A program made the translations under genes and the position numbers. Source: an uncultured Campylobacter sp. (GTDB lineage: Bacteria > Campylobacterota > Campylobacteria > Campylobacterales > Campylobacteraceae). Taken from it: a stretch of DNA of 64,000 bases. The notes under the pieces are model-generated. The model made no database searches. It was not told where the DNA came from and worked only from the letters and a program-made list of their open reading frames with translations. Each line of letters starts with the position of its first letter. Position 1 is the first letter of the stretch. Below are positions 1-8,000 of this stretch, in pieces. The stretch is taken from assembly GCF_938039205.1 (NCBI RefSeq), contig NZ_CALHVM010000049.1, positions 1-64,000 of the forward strand, read 5' to 3'.

Positions 1-105
1 GGATTTGAATGTTGTGCAGAAATTTTAAGTCAAGGCTAGACAAGTAGTCTGCCGCAGACTTAAAATTTCAAACTCATTCAAAGATACTCAAAAGACGCCG
101 CAAAT

Positions 106-1659
106 TTAGGCCAGATTTTCTCCGGCAATCATCCCAAACACTATACAATCGGTGATCGCAACCGTACCGAGTCTGCTCGCGCCATGCGTACCGCCTGTGA
201 TCTCGCCTGCGGCATAAAGGCCAAGGATCGGCTTATTCGTCTTGCTTGAGATAACCTCGGCTTTGGCGTTGATCTTTAGGCCGCCCATGGTGTGGTGAGG
301 CTTTGGCGATAGGCGGATGACGTAGAACGGTCCTGCCTCGTTGATCTCGCTTAGCGCGCTTTCTTGTTTGCCGAATTCGTCTTTTTTAGCCTTGACGCCT
401 TCGTTATATTTCTTGACGGTTTCTTTTAGCGCGTCGGCAGGTACGCCGTATTTTTTTGCGATGTCATCGAGCGTAGCACACTCGCCAACTATCTTGCCGC
501 TACCCATGCCTTTTTGGATGATCTCTTCGCTTAGGTCTTTAAACGCCATTTTGGTGTCGGCGAAGGTTATCGGATATGCGCCTGGTTTTTCGCGTAAAAT
601 TTTAAACTCGGCGTCCGCGCGTGTTTTGCGGTCGGCTAGCTCGTTCATAAAGCGCTTGCCGGTGCGAATATCGACCGCGATGCCGTATTTAAAGGTGCCT
701 TGCTGAGTTAGGATCGGAGCCGTACCAAAGCCCTTTTCGTCCGGGCTCGCCCACGGACCAAACTGTATCCAGTCTACTTGCACCGGATACGCGCCGATCT
801 CAAATGCTTTTAGTAGCGCGCCAGCAGTCGCTCCAGGGTGGTTTGTGCTATCGACGTCGTCGGGAATGCGCGGATCTTGAAGCTTGCGGAAAATTTTATC
901 GCGACAAAAACCGCCGGCCGCTAAAACGACGCCTTTGTTTGCTTTTAGCGTTTTTTTCGTGCCGCTCGTATTTTCTAGATCGTCGCTGTAAAGCTTATCG
1001 TCGAATCTATACTCCTCTCTGATCGTTACGCCCACGACGCGGCCGCTATCATCTAGCACGAAGTCGTCAAATTTGGCGCGGCGGCGAAGCTCGCAGCCTT
1101 TGTCTTTTAGCGCTTCAAATTTCTCAAGCATCGGCTGGATGTAGCCTGAACCCGAGTCGTTTGTCGTTAGCAGCGAGCGAGCTACGGTGTGACCGCCGAA
1201 GTGCGCGCAGTGCTCTTTAAACTGAACGCCGTTTTCAACGAGGAAGTTATACGCGTCCATACCGCGATCGACTAAAGTCTCCAAAAGCTCGGTGTGGTTG
1301 ATGCCAAGGCCGGCTTTTAGACAGTCAGCGATAAATAGCTCTTTGCTGTCTTTGATGTTGGTTTTTGCTTGCACCGGGTTGTTTGCGACCGCCATGCCGC
1401 CGCCGTTGATTACGGAGTTGCCGCCGATGCGACCCATTTTTTCCAGGATTAGTACCTTGCTGTCTTTTTGCGCCGCTTTTAAGCCCGCCGCAAGCCCCGC
1501 AAAGCCCGAGCCGATGATGATCACGTCCCACTCTTCGTCAAATTTGACGTCTTTTGCGTTTAACGCGCTTGCTTGCGCATTTACCGCACCAAGTGCTAGC
1601 GCACCCGCGCTCGCCATACCTAGCTTTAACAAGTCGCGTCTTGACATTTGCTCTTGCAT
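106..1659 (-). CDS. Flavocytochrome c / fumarate reductase-like flavoprotein, Tat-exported
   Basis: The N-terminus has a twin-arginine signal (SRRDLLKLG followed by an Ala/Gly-rich core), so the folded protein should be exported to the periplasm with its FAD. An FAD-binding Rossmann motif follows (DVIIIGSGFAGLAAG, about residues 45-60). The C-terminus has the family's FAD-binding end (GLYAAGEITGGTHGASRLG). The 517 residues fit the FAD domain of periplasmic fumarate reductase/urocanate reductase-type enzymes without a fused haem domain, so electrons must come from a separate cytochrome. None is adjacent in this window. The substrate (fumarate, methacrylate, urocanate or another enoate) cannot be read from the sequence. 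Confidence 0.88.
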   Translation of the reverse strand: MQEQMSRRDLLKLGMASAGALALGAVNAQASALNAKDVKFDEEWDVIIIGSGFAGLAAGLKAAQKDSKVLILEKMGRIGGNSVINGGGMAVANNPVQAKTNIKDSKELFIADCLKAGLGINHTELLETLVDRGMDAYNFLVENGVQFKEHCAHFGGHTVARSLLTTNDSGSGYIQPMLEKFEALKDKGCELRRRAKFDDFVLDDSGRVVGVTIREEYRFDDKLYSDDLENTSGTKKTLKANKGVVLAAGGFCRDKIFRKLQDPRIPDDVDSTNHPGATAGALLKAFEIGAYPVQVDWIQFGPWASPDEKGFGTAPILTQQGTFKYGIAVDIRTGKRFMNELADRKTRADAEFKILREKPGAYPITFADTKMAFKDLSEEIIQKGMGSGKIVGECATLDDIAKKYGVPADALKETVKKYNEGVKAKKDEFGKQESALSEINEAGPFYVIRLSPKPHHTMGGLKINAKAEVISSKTNKPILGLYAAGEITGGTHGASRLGTVAITDCIVFGMIAGENLA

Positions 1660-1993
1660 ACATTCTCCTTTGGATGAAATATCATAATGGCATTATAATT
1701 ATAATATCGTGAGTTTGCTGTGAGTTTTATTAAAAATTTGCTCTGTCATAAATATCCCTAAATTTAGGGGATTTAATGTAAATTTGACCGAGAAGATATG
1801 AATTTATGAGATTTTATTTTTAATATTTATCAAGACTTTTCTACTAAAATATAATCTTTATGTATTTTTATTTTGAGACTGCCCTGCATGGTCAAATTTG
1901 ACGAAATGTGACCGCGCTCAAATTTTGCTTTTTACGAAAAATCGCAAAATTTAAGCTAATTTCAATATTATTTTGGGTAAATTTCCATTTTTC
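1660..1993. other. Intergenic region upstream of the flavoprotein and tRNA-Val
   Basis: No convincing coding sequence is present. The AT-rich stretch near 1680-1710 probably holds the minus-strand promoter of the flavoprotein, whose Shine-Dalgarno-like AAGGAGAA lies just upstream of its ATG. The short minus-strand open frame crossing the tRNA is not a gene. Confidence 0.5.
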
Positions 1994-2069
1994 GGTCCCG
2001 TAGCTCAGTTGGTAGAGCACTACCTTGACATGGTAGTGGTCGATGGTTCGAGTCCATTCGGGGCCACCA
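1994..2069 (+). tRNA. tRNA-Val (anticodon GAC)
   Basis: A complete cloverleaf is visible. The acceptor stem GGTCCCG pairs with CGGGGCC (one G-U), with a D-arm TAGCTCAGTTGGTAGAGC, an anticodon loop TTGACAT giving GAC, a T-arm GGTTCGAGTCC, and an encoded CCA at 2067-2069. Its 3' end is the attachment site of the adjacent mobile element. Integration has left the tRNA intact because the element carries a copy of the 3' end. Confidence 0.97.
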
Positions 2070-2072
2070 TTT
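2051..2072 (+). repeat. attL core (tRNA-Val 3' end)
   Basis: These 22 bases, covering part of the T-arm, the acceptor strand, CCA and two following T, are repeated exactly at 16015-16036. The repeats flank the whole element, as expected for tyrosine-integrase integration at a tRNA 3' end. Confidence 0.93.
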
Positions 2073-2204
2073 ATCCCCATTTTCACCTATTCTTAATATT
2101 CATTTCGGTTTAATTTTACTCAATAAACACCCTATAAAAGGCACTTTTATATGCATTTAGGTATTTTTTAATTTTACTCAAATATAATTCGTTGTAGTTT
2201 TAAA

Positions 2205-2244
2205 AGGTAAGAAATTAGGTAAGAAATATTTATTAGGTAAGAAG
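2205..2244 (+). repeat. Candidate integrase arm-type sites, left end
   Basis: GGTAAGAA occurs three times here (2206-2213, 2218-2225, 2236-2243), directly upstream of the integrase start. The 26-base block 2205-2230 recurs with one mismatch at 15936-15961, close to the right attachment site. Paired copies inside both ends of an element are typical of integrase arm-binding sites. Binding here could also repress int. Confidence 0.6.
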
Positions 2245-2252
2245 TCGATAAA

Positions 2253-3521
2253 ATGGCCAATGTTTCAAGAAACTATTTAACAGATCGGGATATAAGAAAA
2301 CTTGACCCAAAAGACAAAGAGTATATTAAGGCTGTAGGAGCCCCAAAAGAACTATACATCTCCATTAACCCAAGCGGGCTTAAAAGTTTTTTCATTAGGC
2401 TAAAAGACAAGAAGCGGAAAAAGCTAAAAGACTTTAGACCTGGCATTTATAGCGTAGAAGAGGCAAGAAAAGACGCATTAGGCATATTGAACAACCTAGA
2501 ACAGGGCAAGAGTCTAGAAAGCCTTGATCACAAAAGCAGTAAGTATATTTTTGGTAATTTAGCCAACGAATGGCTAAATCAAAAAAAGGCCATAACTCTT
2601 GAGAGCTACTATGTAAAAATCAAAAGTCGCTTAGATACGTATATACTGCCCTCGCTATCTACCAAAGACGTAAAAGATATAAAGGCATCGGACTTAAAAT
2701 CTTTATTAACGCCCATCTTTAATCCAAATAACCCCAACAAATCAAGACTTGAGACGATCCACAGAATAATAGGGTATCTGAAAGATATTTTTAAAACACC
2801 TTGTAGAGACGGCTATATTTCTCTCGATCCGACGCAGTATTTGAGTGAAGATTTTCCAACAGCTAAATTGTTTAATAAGAAAAATGGAATTGATACAAGA
2901 CATCCTGCGCTAATAGATGATGATTTGATAAAAGAGTTTATCCAAGATTTGAAAAACAATAACACCGTTGAGCTTAATACAAAGCGGGCCATCTACCTAC
3001 AAATACTTACAGGCAATAGAGCCGGGAATACGGCCGAGGCTAAATGGGAAGATATTGATATGGTAAACGGGATTTGGACTATACGACCTACTGAAATGAA
3101 AATGAGAGAAACCCACCATGTATTTTTAAACACTTATGCCCTTAAAATTTTAGAAGAACAGTTTAGGTATAGTCAGAATAGTATATATGTTTTTCCTAGC
3201 ATACAAGCGGAAACGGGTCATATTGCAAGCGGAACTATAAATAAAGCAATAAAGAACATGGGGTACAAAAATAAATACAAAGGGCTAGCAACGGCACATG
3301 GCTTTAGATCGGTGTTTAGGACCATTTGCACTTTGAACAAAGCGGATCTGTTAAAATATGGCGTAACAGAGGAAGCGATCGAGGCTAGTCTGGCACATAA
3401 AGAGAAAAATCAAATAAAAGAACACTACCAGCGCAAGATGGCAAAGGATGATGTAAGAGTCAAGCTGATGCAGTGGTATGGCGATCACCTTAATAAGATA
3501 GAAGATTTAGGGATATGGTAA
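2253..3521 (+). CDS. int: Tyrosine-type site-specific integrase (P4-like)
   Basis: This 422-residue tyrosine recombinase would integrate and excise the element at tRNA-Val. The N-terminal third resembles the arm-DNA-binding domain of P4-like integrases, and a core-binding SAM-like domain follows. The C-terminal catalytic domain shows R256 (TGNRAGN), H349-x-x-R352 (HGFR), H382 (AHKEK) and nucleophile Y392 (HYQRK), so the active site looks complete. It lies immediately inside attL and reads away from the tRNA. Its ATG follows a cluster of GGTAAGAA repeats rather than a clear ribosome-binding site, suggesting weak or autoregulated expression. Confidence 0.95.
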   Translation: MANVSRNYLTDRDIRKLDPKDKEYIKAVGAPKELYISINPSGLKSFFIRLKDKKRKKLKDFRPGIYSVEEARKDALGILNNLEQGKSLESLDHKSSKYIFGNLANEWLNQKKAITLESYYVKIKSRLDTYILPSLSTKDVKDIKASDLKSLLTPIFNPNNPNKSRLETIHRIIGYLKDIFKTPCRDGYISLDPTQYLSEDFPTAKLFNKKNGIDTRHPALIDDDLIKEFIQDLKNNNTVELNTKRAIYLQILTGNRAGNTAEAKWEDIDMVNGIWTIRPTEMKMRETHHVFLNTYALKILEEQFRYSQNSIYVFPSIQAETGHIASGTINKAIKNMGYKNKYKGLATAHGFRSVFRTICTLNKADLLKYGVTEEAIEASLAHKEKNQIKEHYQRKMAKDDVRVKLMQWYGDHLNKIEDLGIW

Positions 3522-3540
3522 AAAACACACTAACAATAAT

Positions 3541-4476
3541 TTGAAATCTAAAGATAGTTTTTATCAAAAAGGCTACAACGACTATGGTGAAATGATAAAA
3601 AAATTAGAAGATAAACTAAAAAGCATTGATGTATCTTCTGAAGAAAATAAAGAAATTGCACACGAACTGCATATAAAACTTAATGAATTATATAAAAAAG
3701 ATGAAAATTTTGACAAGCAACACAAAGAATTTGCGAATGATGTATATAAAATTATTGATGAAGTTACTGAAAATGTTAAAAAAGAAAATAACGATACTTA
3801 CACATTGCAGAGTGAATTAATAAGGGCATTTATGATATTAGTAGCATCTGATAATACAGTTGATTTTTATAAAAAATTAATTGAAGACAATGATTTTAAT
3901 TCAAAAATATATATATTTAATAGGCTTCACGAATCAAAAGTTAAAGATAAAAGTATAACAAAAAATATCGCTCTAATGATAGCATTTTTAATAGTAGAAT
4001 TTTGTAATCTTTTTTATAAGCTTAATAGAAACGAAAAAGAGAGAATACAGCATCTTAACGAAATAGATAAGATAAAAAAAGAGATTAGCCATCATATTGA
4101 AGTAGTAGAATATCTACTGGATGAATATATACCAAATAATCCATTAATACTTTCTGTTGAAGAAAGGGAAATTTTAGAGACATTAAGAATACCAACTTCA
4201 AATAGTTTAAAAACCATTAAAACAATAGCACTTCAAGGATGTTCAAACTACAAAGAGATGTTAAAAGATGCTTACAAAACGCCTGCTAAAATGAATTTCT
4301 TTTCAGGAATTAGTATGGAGAAAAAATACGAAAATAGAAGAGATCTTACAGAGCATTATCAAAAACATTTTCTTAGAATTGCTGAAATATACAATCTTCC
4401 AAAAGAAGAGTTTGAAAGAAATGAGCTTTTAAATGTTTTAAAAAAATTTGTGAAAAAAACTCATTTTACATCATAA
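3541..4476 (+). CDS. Hypothetical protein, possible satellite cargo
   Basis: I do not recognise this protein of up to 311 residues. It is Lys/Glu/Asn-rich, with predicted coiled-coil stretches at about residues 18-95 and 160-190. One hydrophobic segment (NIALMIAFLIVEFCNLFY, about residues 141-158) could span or touch a membrane. The gene is clearly more AT-rich than the replication and head genes, which suggests separate acquisition. The listed start is a TTG without a good ribosome-binding site; an ATG at 3592 is an alternative. Its place between integrase and AlpA is where phage satellites often carry defence or other accessory genes. A defence role is inference only. Confidence 0.7.
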   Translation: MKSKDSFYQKGYNDYGEMIKKLEDKLKSIDVSSEENKEIAHELHIKLNELYKKDENFDKQHKEFANDVYKIIDEVTENVKKENNDTYTLQSELIRAFMILVASDNTVDFYKKLIEDNDFNSKIYIFNRLHESKVKDKSITKNIALMIAFLIVEFCNLFYKLNRNEKERIQHLNEIDKIKKEISHHIEVVEYLLDEYIPNNPLILSVEEREILETLRIPTSNSLKTIKTIALQGCSNYKEMLKDAYKTPAKMNFFSGISMEKKYENRRDLTEHYQKHFLRIAEIYNLPKEEFERNELLNVLKKFVKKTHFTS

Positions 4477-4557
4477 AATATCTCCATGCGTTATTCTCAA
4501 AATTGTTTTTAGTTTTTAAAAATAAAATTGTTTAAGGTTTTTCTCATTATGCAATAA

Positions 4558-4590
4558 AATACTCCAAATCAAAATTAAAAGAGGAGTATT
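4558..4590 (+). promoter_or_regulatory. Inverted repeat covering the ribosome-binding site of the AlpA-like gene
   Basis: AATACTCC (4558-4565) is the exact reverse complement of GGAGTATT (4583-4590). The right arm contains the GGAG Shine-Dalgarno of the ATG at 4595. If transcribed together, the hairpin would hide the ribosome-binding site. As DNA it could also be an operator. Confidence 0.45.
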
Positions 4591-4594
4591 TACA

Positions 4595-4846
4595 ATGTTA
4601 GTCACTTCAAACAATACGAACACCACACCACTACCAACACCTCAAAGTTTAGCTGATGAATGGATGACCCCCGAGCAATTAGAAGCAGAAATCGGCTTGA
4701 ACATAGCAGCCCAGGAGCGTATGCGCATGAGAAAACGACAGCTGGGCGATAAAAACCCATTACCGTTTAGTAAATTTGGCAGAGTGATACGCTACAGCAG
4801 AAAAAGAATTAATGAGTGGCTATTAAATAACGAACAAAAGGGATAA
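4595..4846 (+). CDS. AlpA-like / excisionase-type helix-turn-helix regulator
   Basis: This 83-residue protein has a winged-helix DNA-binding pattern of the AlpA/excisionase kind: WMTPEQLEAEIGL (helix-turn-helix start), then PFSKFGRVIRYSRKRINEWL (wing and recognition region, about residues 55-76). AlpA-type regulators in proteobacterial satellites activate excision or island gene expression, which fits its place between integrase and replication genes. Translation may be controlled by the inverted repeat over its ribosome-binding site. Assignment to the AlpA family is by pattern and context, not by alignment. Confidence 0.72.
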   Translation: MLVTSNNTNTTPLPTPQSLADEWMTPEQLEAEIGLNIAAQERMRMRKRQLGDKNPLPFSKFGRVIRYSRKRINEWLLNNEQKG

Positions 4847-4848
4847 AT

Positions 4849-4910
4849 CCTTGTCTAGCTTTTTAAGGGCAAGACAAGGAACTATAATAATAAGTGAGAC
4901 GATTATTATA
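4849..4910 (+). promoter_or_regulatory. Two inverted repeats downstream of the AlpA-like gene
   Basis: CCTTGTCT (4849-4856) pairs with AGACAAGG (4872-4879), and TATAATAAT (4883-4891) pairs with ATTATTATA (4902-4910). The first may form a hairpin after the AlpA-like gene; the second is AT-only and may be an operator or promoter element. Neither ends in a clear T-run, so a terminator call is not justified. Confidence 0.4.
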
Positions 4911-4938
4911 CCCTTTGCCCATAAAAAGTCAAGAAAAT

Positions 4939-4955
4939 CCTAATCTAATCTCTTA
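4939..4955 (-). repeat. 17-bp element shared with the region before the head genes (copy 1)
   Basis: Read on the minus strand this is TAAGAGATTAGATTAGG, identical to 9727-9743 on the plus strand. Both copies lie just upstream of an operon start: the replication genes here and the head genes there. This suggests a common regulator binding site. Confidence 0.5.
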
Positions 4956-4968
4956 AAAAGGATAGACT

Positions 4969-5169
4969 ATGAGACATTATGGAAACGGTAGCCGGGCCAA
5001 CGAATATAGGCTAGGGATAGACAGCGAAAAAGAGATCAAAGAAGCCAAAGAATTCTTGCGGCAAAGAGAGCTGGAGCTAAGAGTGGCAAAGGAGCGAGAG
5101 GAAAAAGAAGCTAGAGCCCGCGAACTAGCCAAGCTCGAGGCCGAGCTGCGCGATTTGATAGGGGCTTGA
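4969..5169 (+). CDS. Small coiled-coil protein of the satellite
   Basis: This 66-residue, highly charged protein has a long Glu/Lys/Arg-rich helix from about residue 17 to 60 (LRQRELELRVAKEREEKEARARE) that should form a coiled coil. I do not recognise a family. It stands first in the replication operon; its stop is followed one base later by the start of the next gene. It might be an accessory factor for the two replication proteins, but nothing in the sequence fixes its function. Confidence 0.6.
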   Translation: MRHYGNGSRANEYRLGIDSEKEIKEAKEFLRQRELELRVAKEREEKEARARELAKLEAELRDLIGA

Positions 5170-5170
5170 T

Positions 5171-5809
5171 ATGGATATTTTACAAGCTCAAAGACAAAGG
5201 CTAACAAAAGCCCTACAAAATGATAAAAAAGGCGTGTTTGGTAAAATTTACAAATCTTACGATAGACGCTTTTTTGATAGTTTTGGCGGCCTTGATACCC
5301 TAGTAGGCTTTTTAGGGCTAAATACCAAAAATAAAATCACTCTGATACTACAAAACGACAAAGGCCACTTTATGCGCGTTTTGGATTATGCTAATTGCGA
5401 GCTATACAATGAGCTTTACTCGCAAAGCGATCCGTTTAGAAGCGGAAACGCCAATATCTGCATCCAAAAGATAACGGGCAGGCGCGTATTGATGGTAAGC
5501 GGAGCTTATCAGGATGCGCCTTTATTCGAGATTTTAGGCTTTGATTATCTATGTTTCAAAGATGAATTCGAATTTAGCGCAGGAGTTAAATTTACAGAGG
5601 CCCTAAAGGCCTATCAGAGCAAAAAGATTATACTTTTTGATAGACGCTTAAACGATGCGACTAAGGAAATTTTGAACAAAGAGCTAGATGCCGATGTGCA
5701 GCTAGTGGGCTCGTATTTTTACGAGTTTATAAGGTTTAGTGCCAATGACAACAAGCACTATGAGAACAAATTTAAAAATATACTAGACGGATTAATAAAG
5801 GAGAATTAG
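5171..5809 (+). CDS. Hypothetical protein of the replication module
   Basis: This 212-residue protein has no signal peptide or membrane segment. It lies directly before the DUF3987 gene, with one base between the stop and the next ATG. Segments such as KKIILFDRRLND and the preceding alternating hydrophobic strands look like an alpha/beta fold, and a primase or Toprim-like role is possible from context. The catalytic acidic motifs are not clear enough to claim it. In satellites and small phages a primase fragment often sits beside a DUF3987 protein, so involvement in replication initiation is the best guess. Confidence 0.55.
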   Translation: MDILQAQRQRLTKALQNDKKGVFGKIYKSYDRRFFDSFGGLDTLVGFLGLNTKNKITLILQNDKGHFMRVLDYANCELYNELYSQSDPFRSGNANICIQKITGRRVLMVSGAYQDAPLFEILGFDYLCFKDEFEFSAGVKFTEALKAYQSKKIILFDRRLNDATKEILNKELDADVQLVGSYFYEFIRFSANDNKHYENKFKNILDGLIKEN

Positions 5810-5810
5810 T

Positions 5811-7289
5811 ATGTCGTTTGCAGATAGATACGAACCTGAAACAAAAGCCTCGCCTAGCCAAAAAGCGAGGGAAGCTAGGCGAAAGGACTTCAACTATGAG
5901 AATGAAGAGATTATACCCAAAGAAACTAAACCTAGCACCGAGAAGATTGAAGAAATTACAAAAGAAGAAAGCGATAGGTTAAAGCGTAGGTATATGTCGC
6001 AGTTTGATTTTGGTATTGGCTGGCTTAATGACTATACCGGTCTTTTAAAAAAATCACTTCCTAGCACATATCCCCAAATAGAACTAAAAGCGATCCAAAA
6101 TCTCGCTTTTTTACTATCGCATGGCGGCCTTAGAGTGGGCGGTTTTTATATGCTTGATCTAAGCGATAGCGGAGTGGGAAAAGGTATAAATTTTAGCACT
6201 CAGAACAAGCTACTATTTGATCCCATACGTAGATCGGATCGTGAAGCAAGGCAGGAGCAAAAAGACAGAATAAGGCAAATGATTGAAGATAAGGAAATTT
6301 CAAAGGCAGATGCAGATAAAAAATATAAACTCATAGGTAGCATTCACGAGAAAAATACTAGCCTGGAAGGGTTATGCCAGTGCTTTGAAACCACAAAAAC
6401 GCAAATACTAGAGATGGAAGAACTAGGAAATACCCTAAAAATGGATAAAGACGCAATAATTGACTTTATAGTATCGGCACATGGAAAGGATAGGATAAAG
6501 ACGCCTAGCCAAAAAATTAATGCCCATGCGGAGCCTTACATAGAACAAGCCAACTTCTTTTTTTATGCCGATACAAACCTGGCCTATTTATCATCCAAAC
6601 AGCTTATGCACCATTTAGAGGGCGGCTTTTTTAACCGTTGTATTATGGTTTATTGCGAAGATGAGCTAGACTATAAGGATACGCAAATAATTCCTATTCC
6701 GGCACATAAAGAAAATGAATGCATGGAATTATCTAGCGAGATTTACGAATTTGCAAAAGAATTTTCAGGATATGAAATAAATAGAAACTACCTAGCCACT
6801 AATGATATTTTGATTAATTTTGCAAAAGGGGTTAGGGCTGCCGAGCAAGAGAGCAGTAGGCTATACAAGCAAAGTAATAGCACGATATATAAGGTTATGA
6901 GTCTAGCAAACAGAAGAACAACCTATAATCTAAGCTCTATTATTATAACGTTGCACTACTTGCAAGAATTTACCAAATACAGAGACTGCAAAAAAAGCAA
7001 CAAAGAGTATAAATTTGAACACTTAGTATCCGATGAGACGGTAAAAAAAGGAATTGAGTTTTTAAGAGGGTATCTTGATTTTAGCCCATTAATCGACAAG
7101 ATCACAAACACAACCGTATCTGATAAATTAGAACTAGCGGATAAAATATTAGATTTTGTAAAAAAACAGAGGTTACCCATGGGTGCAAGAGAAGTTTATA
7201 GAAAATTCAATATGACAAAAAACGAGCTAATAAACCTAACCAAGTCAAAATTAAAAATAGAGAATGGGAATATCATATCTATTATTTAG
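5811..7289 (+). CDS. DUF3987-type replication protein (primase/helicase-like)
   Basis: This 492-residue protein matches the DUF3987 (YfjI-like) pattern: a charged N-terminus, then a P-loop-like segment LDLSDSGVGKG (about residues 117-127) that departs from the canonical GKS/T. Conserved segments around ANFFFYADTNLAYL and GGFFNRCIMVYCED follow. The C-terminal ~60 residues resemble a winged-helix (MGAREVYRKFNMTKNELINL). Such proteins serve replication of phages and satellites. The gene ends just before an array of twelve heptamers, a natural partner origin. The good ribosome-binding site AAGGAGAATTAGT precedes the ATG. Confidence 0.72.
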   Translation: MSFADRYEPETKASPSQKAREARRKDFNYENEEIIPKETKPSTEKIEEITKEESDRLKRRYMSQFDFGIGWLNDYTGLLKKSLPSTYPQIELKAIQNLAFLLSHGGLRVGGFYMLDLSDSGVGKGINFSTQNKLLFDPIRRSDREARQEQKDRIRQMIEDKEISKADADKKYKLIGSIHEKNTSLEGLCQCFETTKTQILEMEELGNTLKMDKDAIIDFIVSAHGKDRIKTPSQKINAHAEPYIEQANFFFYADTNLAYLSSKQLMHHLEGGFFNRCIMVYCEDELDYKDTQIIPIPAHKENECMELSSEIYEFAKEFSGYEINRNYLATNDILINFAKGVRAAEQESSRLYKQSNSTIYKVMSLANRRTTYNLSSIIITLHYLQEFTKYRDCKKSNKEYKFEHLVSDETVKKGIEFLRGYLDFSPLIDKITNTTVSDKLELADKILDFVKKQRLPMGAREVYRKFNMTKNELINLTKSKLKIENGNIISII

Positions 7290-7295
7290 AATTTG

Positions 7296-7490
7296 TATGA
7301 CACTATGACAAAATGACCGCTAAGCCCGTATTCTAGGGGGTTAGTGTGTCATAATTCAGTCTATGACAGCCTATGACAATATGACAGAGACTATAAAATT
7401 GTCATAGTGTCATAAGGTGTCATAACATAATTTATGACAATCAAACGCCGTATTTTAGGGAGCTGGCGAGTAATTTGTCATAGTGTCATA
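7296..7490. repeat. Iteron-like array of twelve TATGACA/TGTCATA heptamers; candidate replication origin
   Basis: Exact TATGACA occurs at 7296, 7304, 7362, 7372, 7380 and 7433. Its reverse complement TGTCATA occurs at 7347, 7400, 7408, 7418, 7476 and 7484. Neighbours within a cluster are 8 or 10 bases apart. A second motif, CCGTATTYTAGGG, appears at 7326-7338 and 7448-7460, each inside a pair of opposed heptamers. The array directly follows the replication gene and contains no coding frame. An origin bound by an island initiator is the likeliest role; a large operator region is the alternative. Confidence 0.68.
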
Positions 7491-7541
7491 ACTTTTTTGG
7501 GTTTTAGATTTCAATCTAAATAGTTTTTAGAAGTAGAAACG

Positions 7542-7763
7542 TCAAAGTATAAATTTTATATGCAGATCGTTTAATTCTTCCTCCGTAACGTGCTTAAGAT
7601 CGCTAAGGCGTATTTCATAGCCTCTTTGATACATTTCTTTCACGCTTTTAAGCTCGGCATCGTGCAAAGCGCTATTTCTAGCCATATTTTTGTAGACTCT
7701 ATAAGCTACAAACGTAACGAGCAGAAAAACAAATACGCTAGCGTTTTGCGGGAAGTAAAACAT
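7542..7763 (-). CDS. Small membrane protein
   Basis: This 73-residue protein has one N-terminal membrane segment (ASVFVFLLVTFVAYRVY) and a charged cytoplasmic tail. The ATG at 7763 overlaps the stop of the upstream repressor gene by one base (TGATG) and has an AAAGGAT ribosome-binding site. It is therefore co-transcribed with and translationally coupled to the repressor. In lysogenic operons such partners are often immunity or superinfection-exclusion proteins; that role is only inferred. No family is recognised. Confidence 0.6.
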   Translation of the reverse strand: MFYFPQNASVFVFLLVTFVAYRVYKNMARNSALHDAELKSVKEMYQRGYEIRLSDLKHVTEEELNDLHIKFIL

Positions 7764-7978
7764 CAAATATCCTTTTGTTTATCAAATTCCGTTTTTACGA
7801 CGTCATAGAAGTTTTTAAATTTGTAGTTTTGTATCCAGCTATCGACCCAAGCCGGAATAGGTCTATTTTCATCATTCCAATTATTTACAGTCATATAAGA
7901 AATTCCGCACATGTCGGCAAATTCTTTTTTTGTTATATTTAGTTTTTTTAATTCTTCACTAAATCTCTCTTTATTCAT
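7763..7978 (-). CDS. Cro/CI-type helix-turn-helix repressor
   Basis: This is a 71-residue DNA-binding protein with a clear helix-turn-helix (TKKEFADMCGISYMTVNNWND). I choose the ATG at 7978 because GGAG lies six bases upstream; an ATG at 7990 would add four residues but lacks a ribosome-binding site. It is transcribed away from the early genes, and repeated GTTGTAT sites lie in the shared promoter region, as expected for the master repressor that keeps the satellite silent. There is no peptidase domain for RecA-dependent self-cleavage, so induction probably needs an antirepressor, for example from a helper phage. Confidence 0.78.
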   Translation of the reverse strand: MNKERFSEELKKLNITKKEFADMCGISYMTVNNWNDENRPIPAWVDSWIQNYKFKNFYDVVKTEFDKQKDI

Positions 7979-8000
7979 TTTTAACTCCATATCTCAATTA

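Noticed and set aside
1292..1687. Plus-strand gene opposite the flavoprotein
   Set aside because: It is an antisense frame of the clearly coding minus-strand gene and shows no family features or ribosome-binding site.
7296..7490. CRISPR array
   Set aside because: The repeated units are only seven bases, occur in both orientations and have irregular short gaps; no cas gene is nearby.
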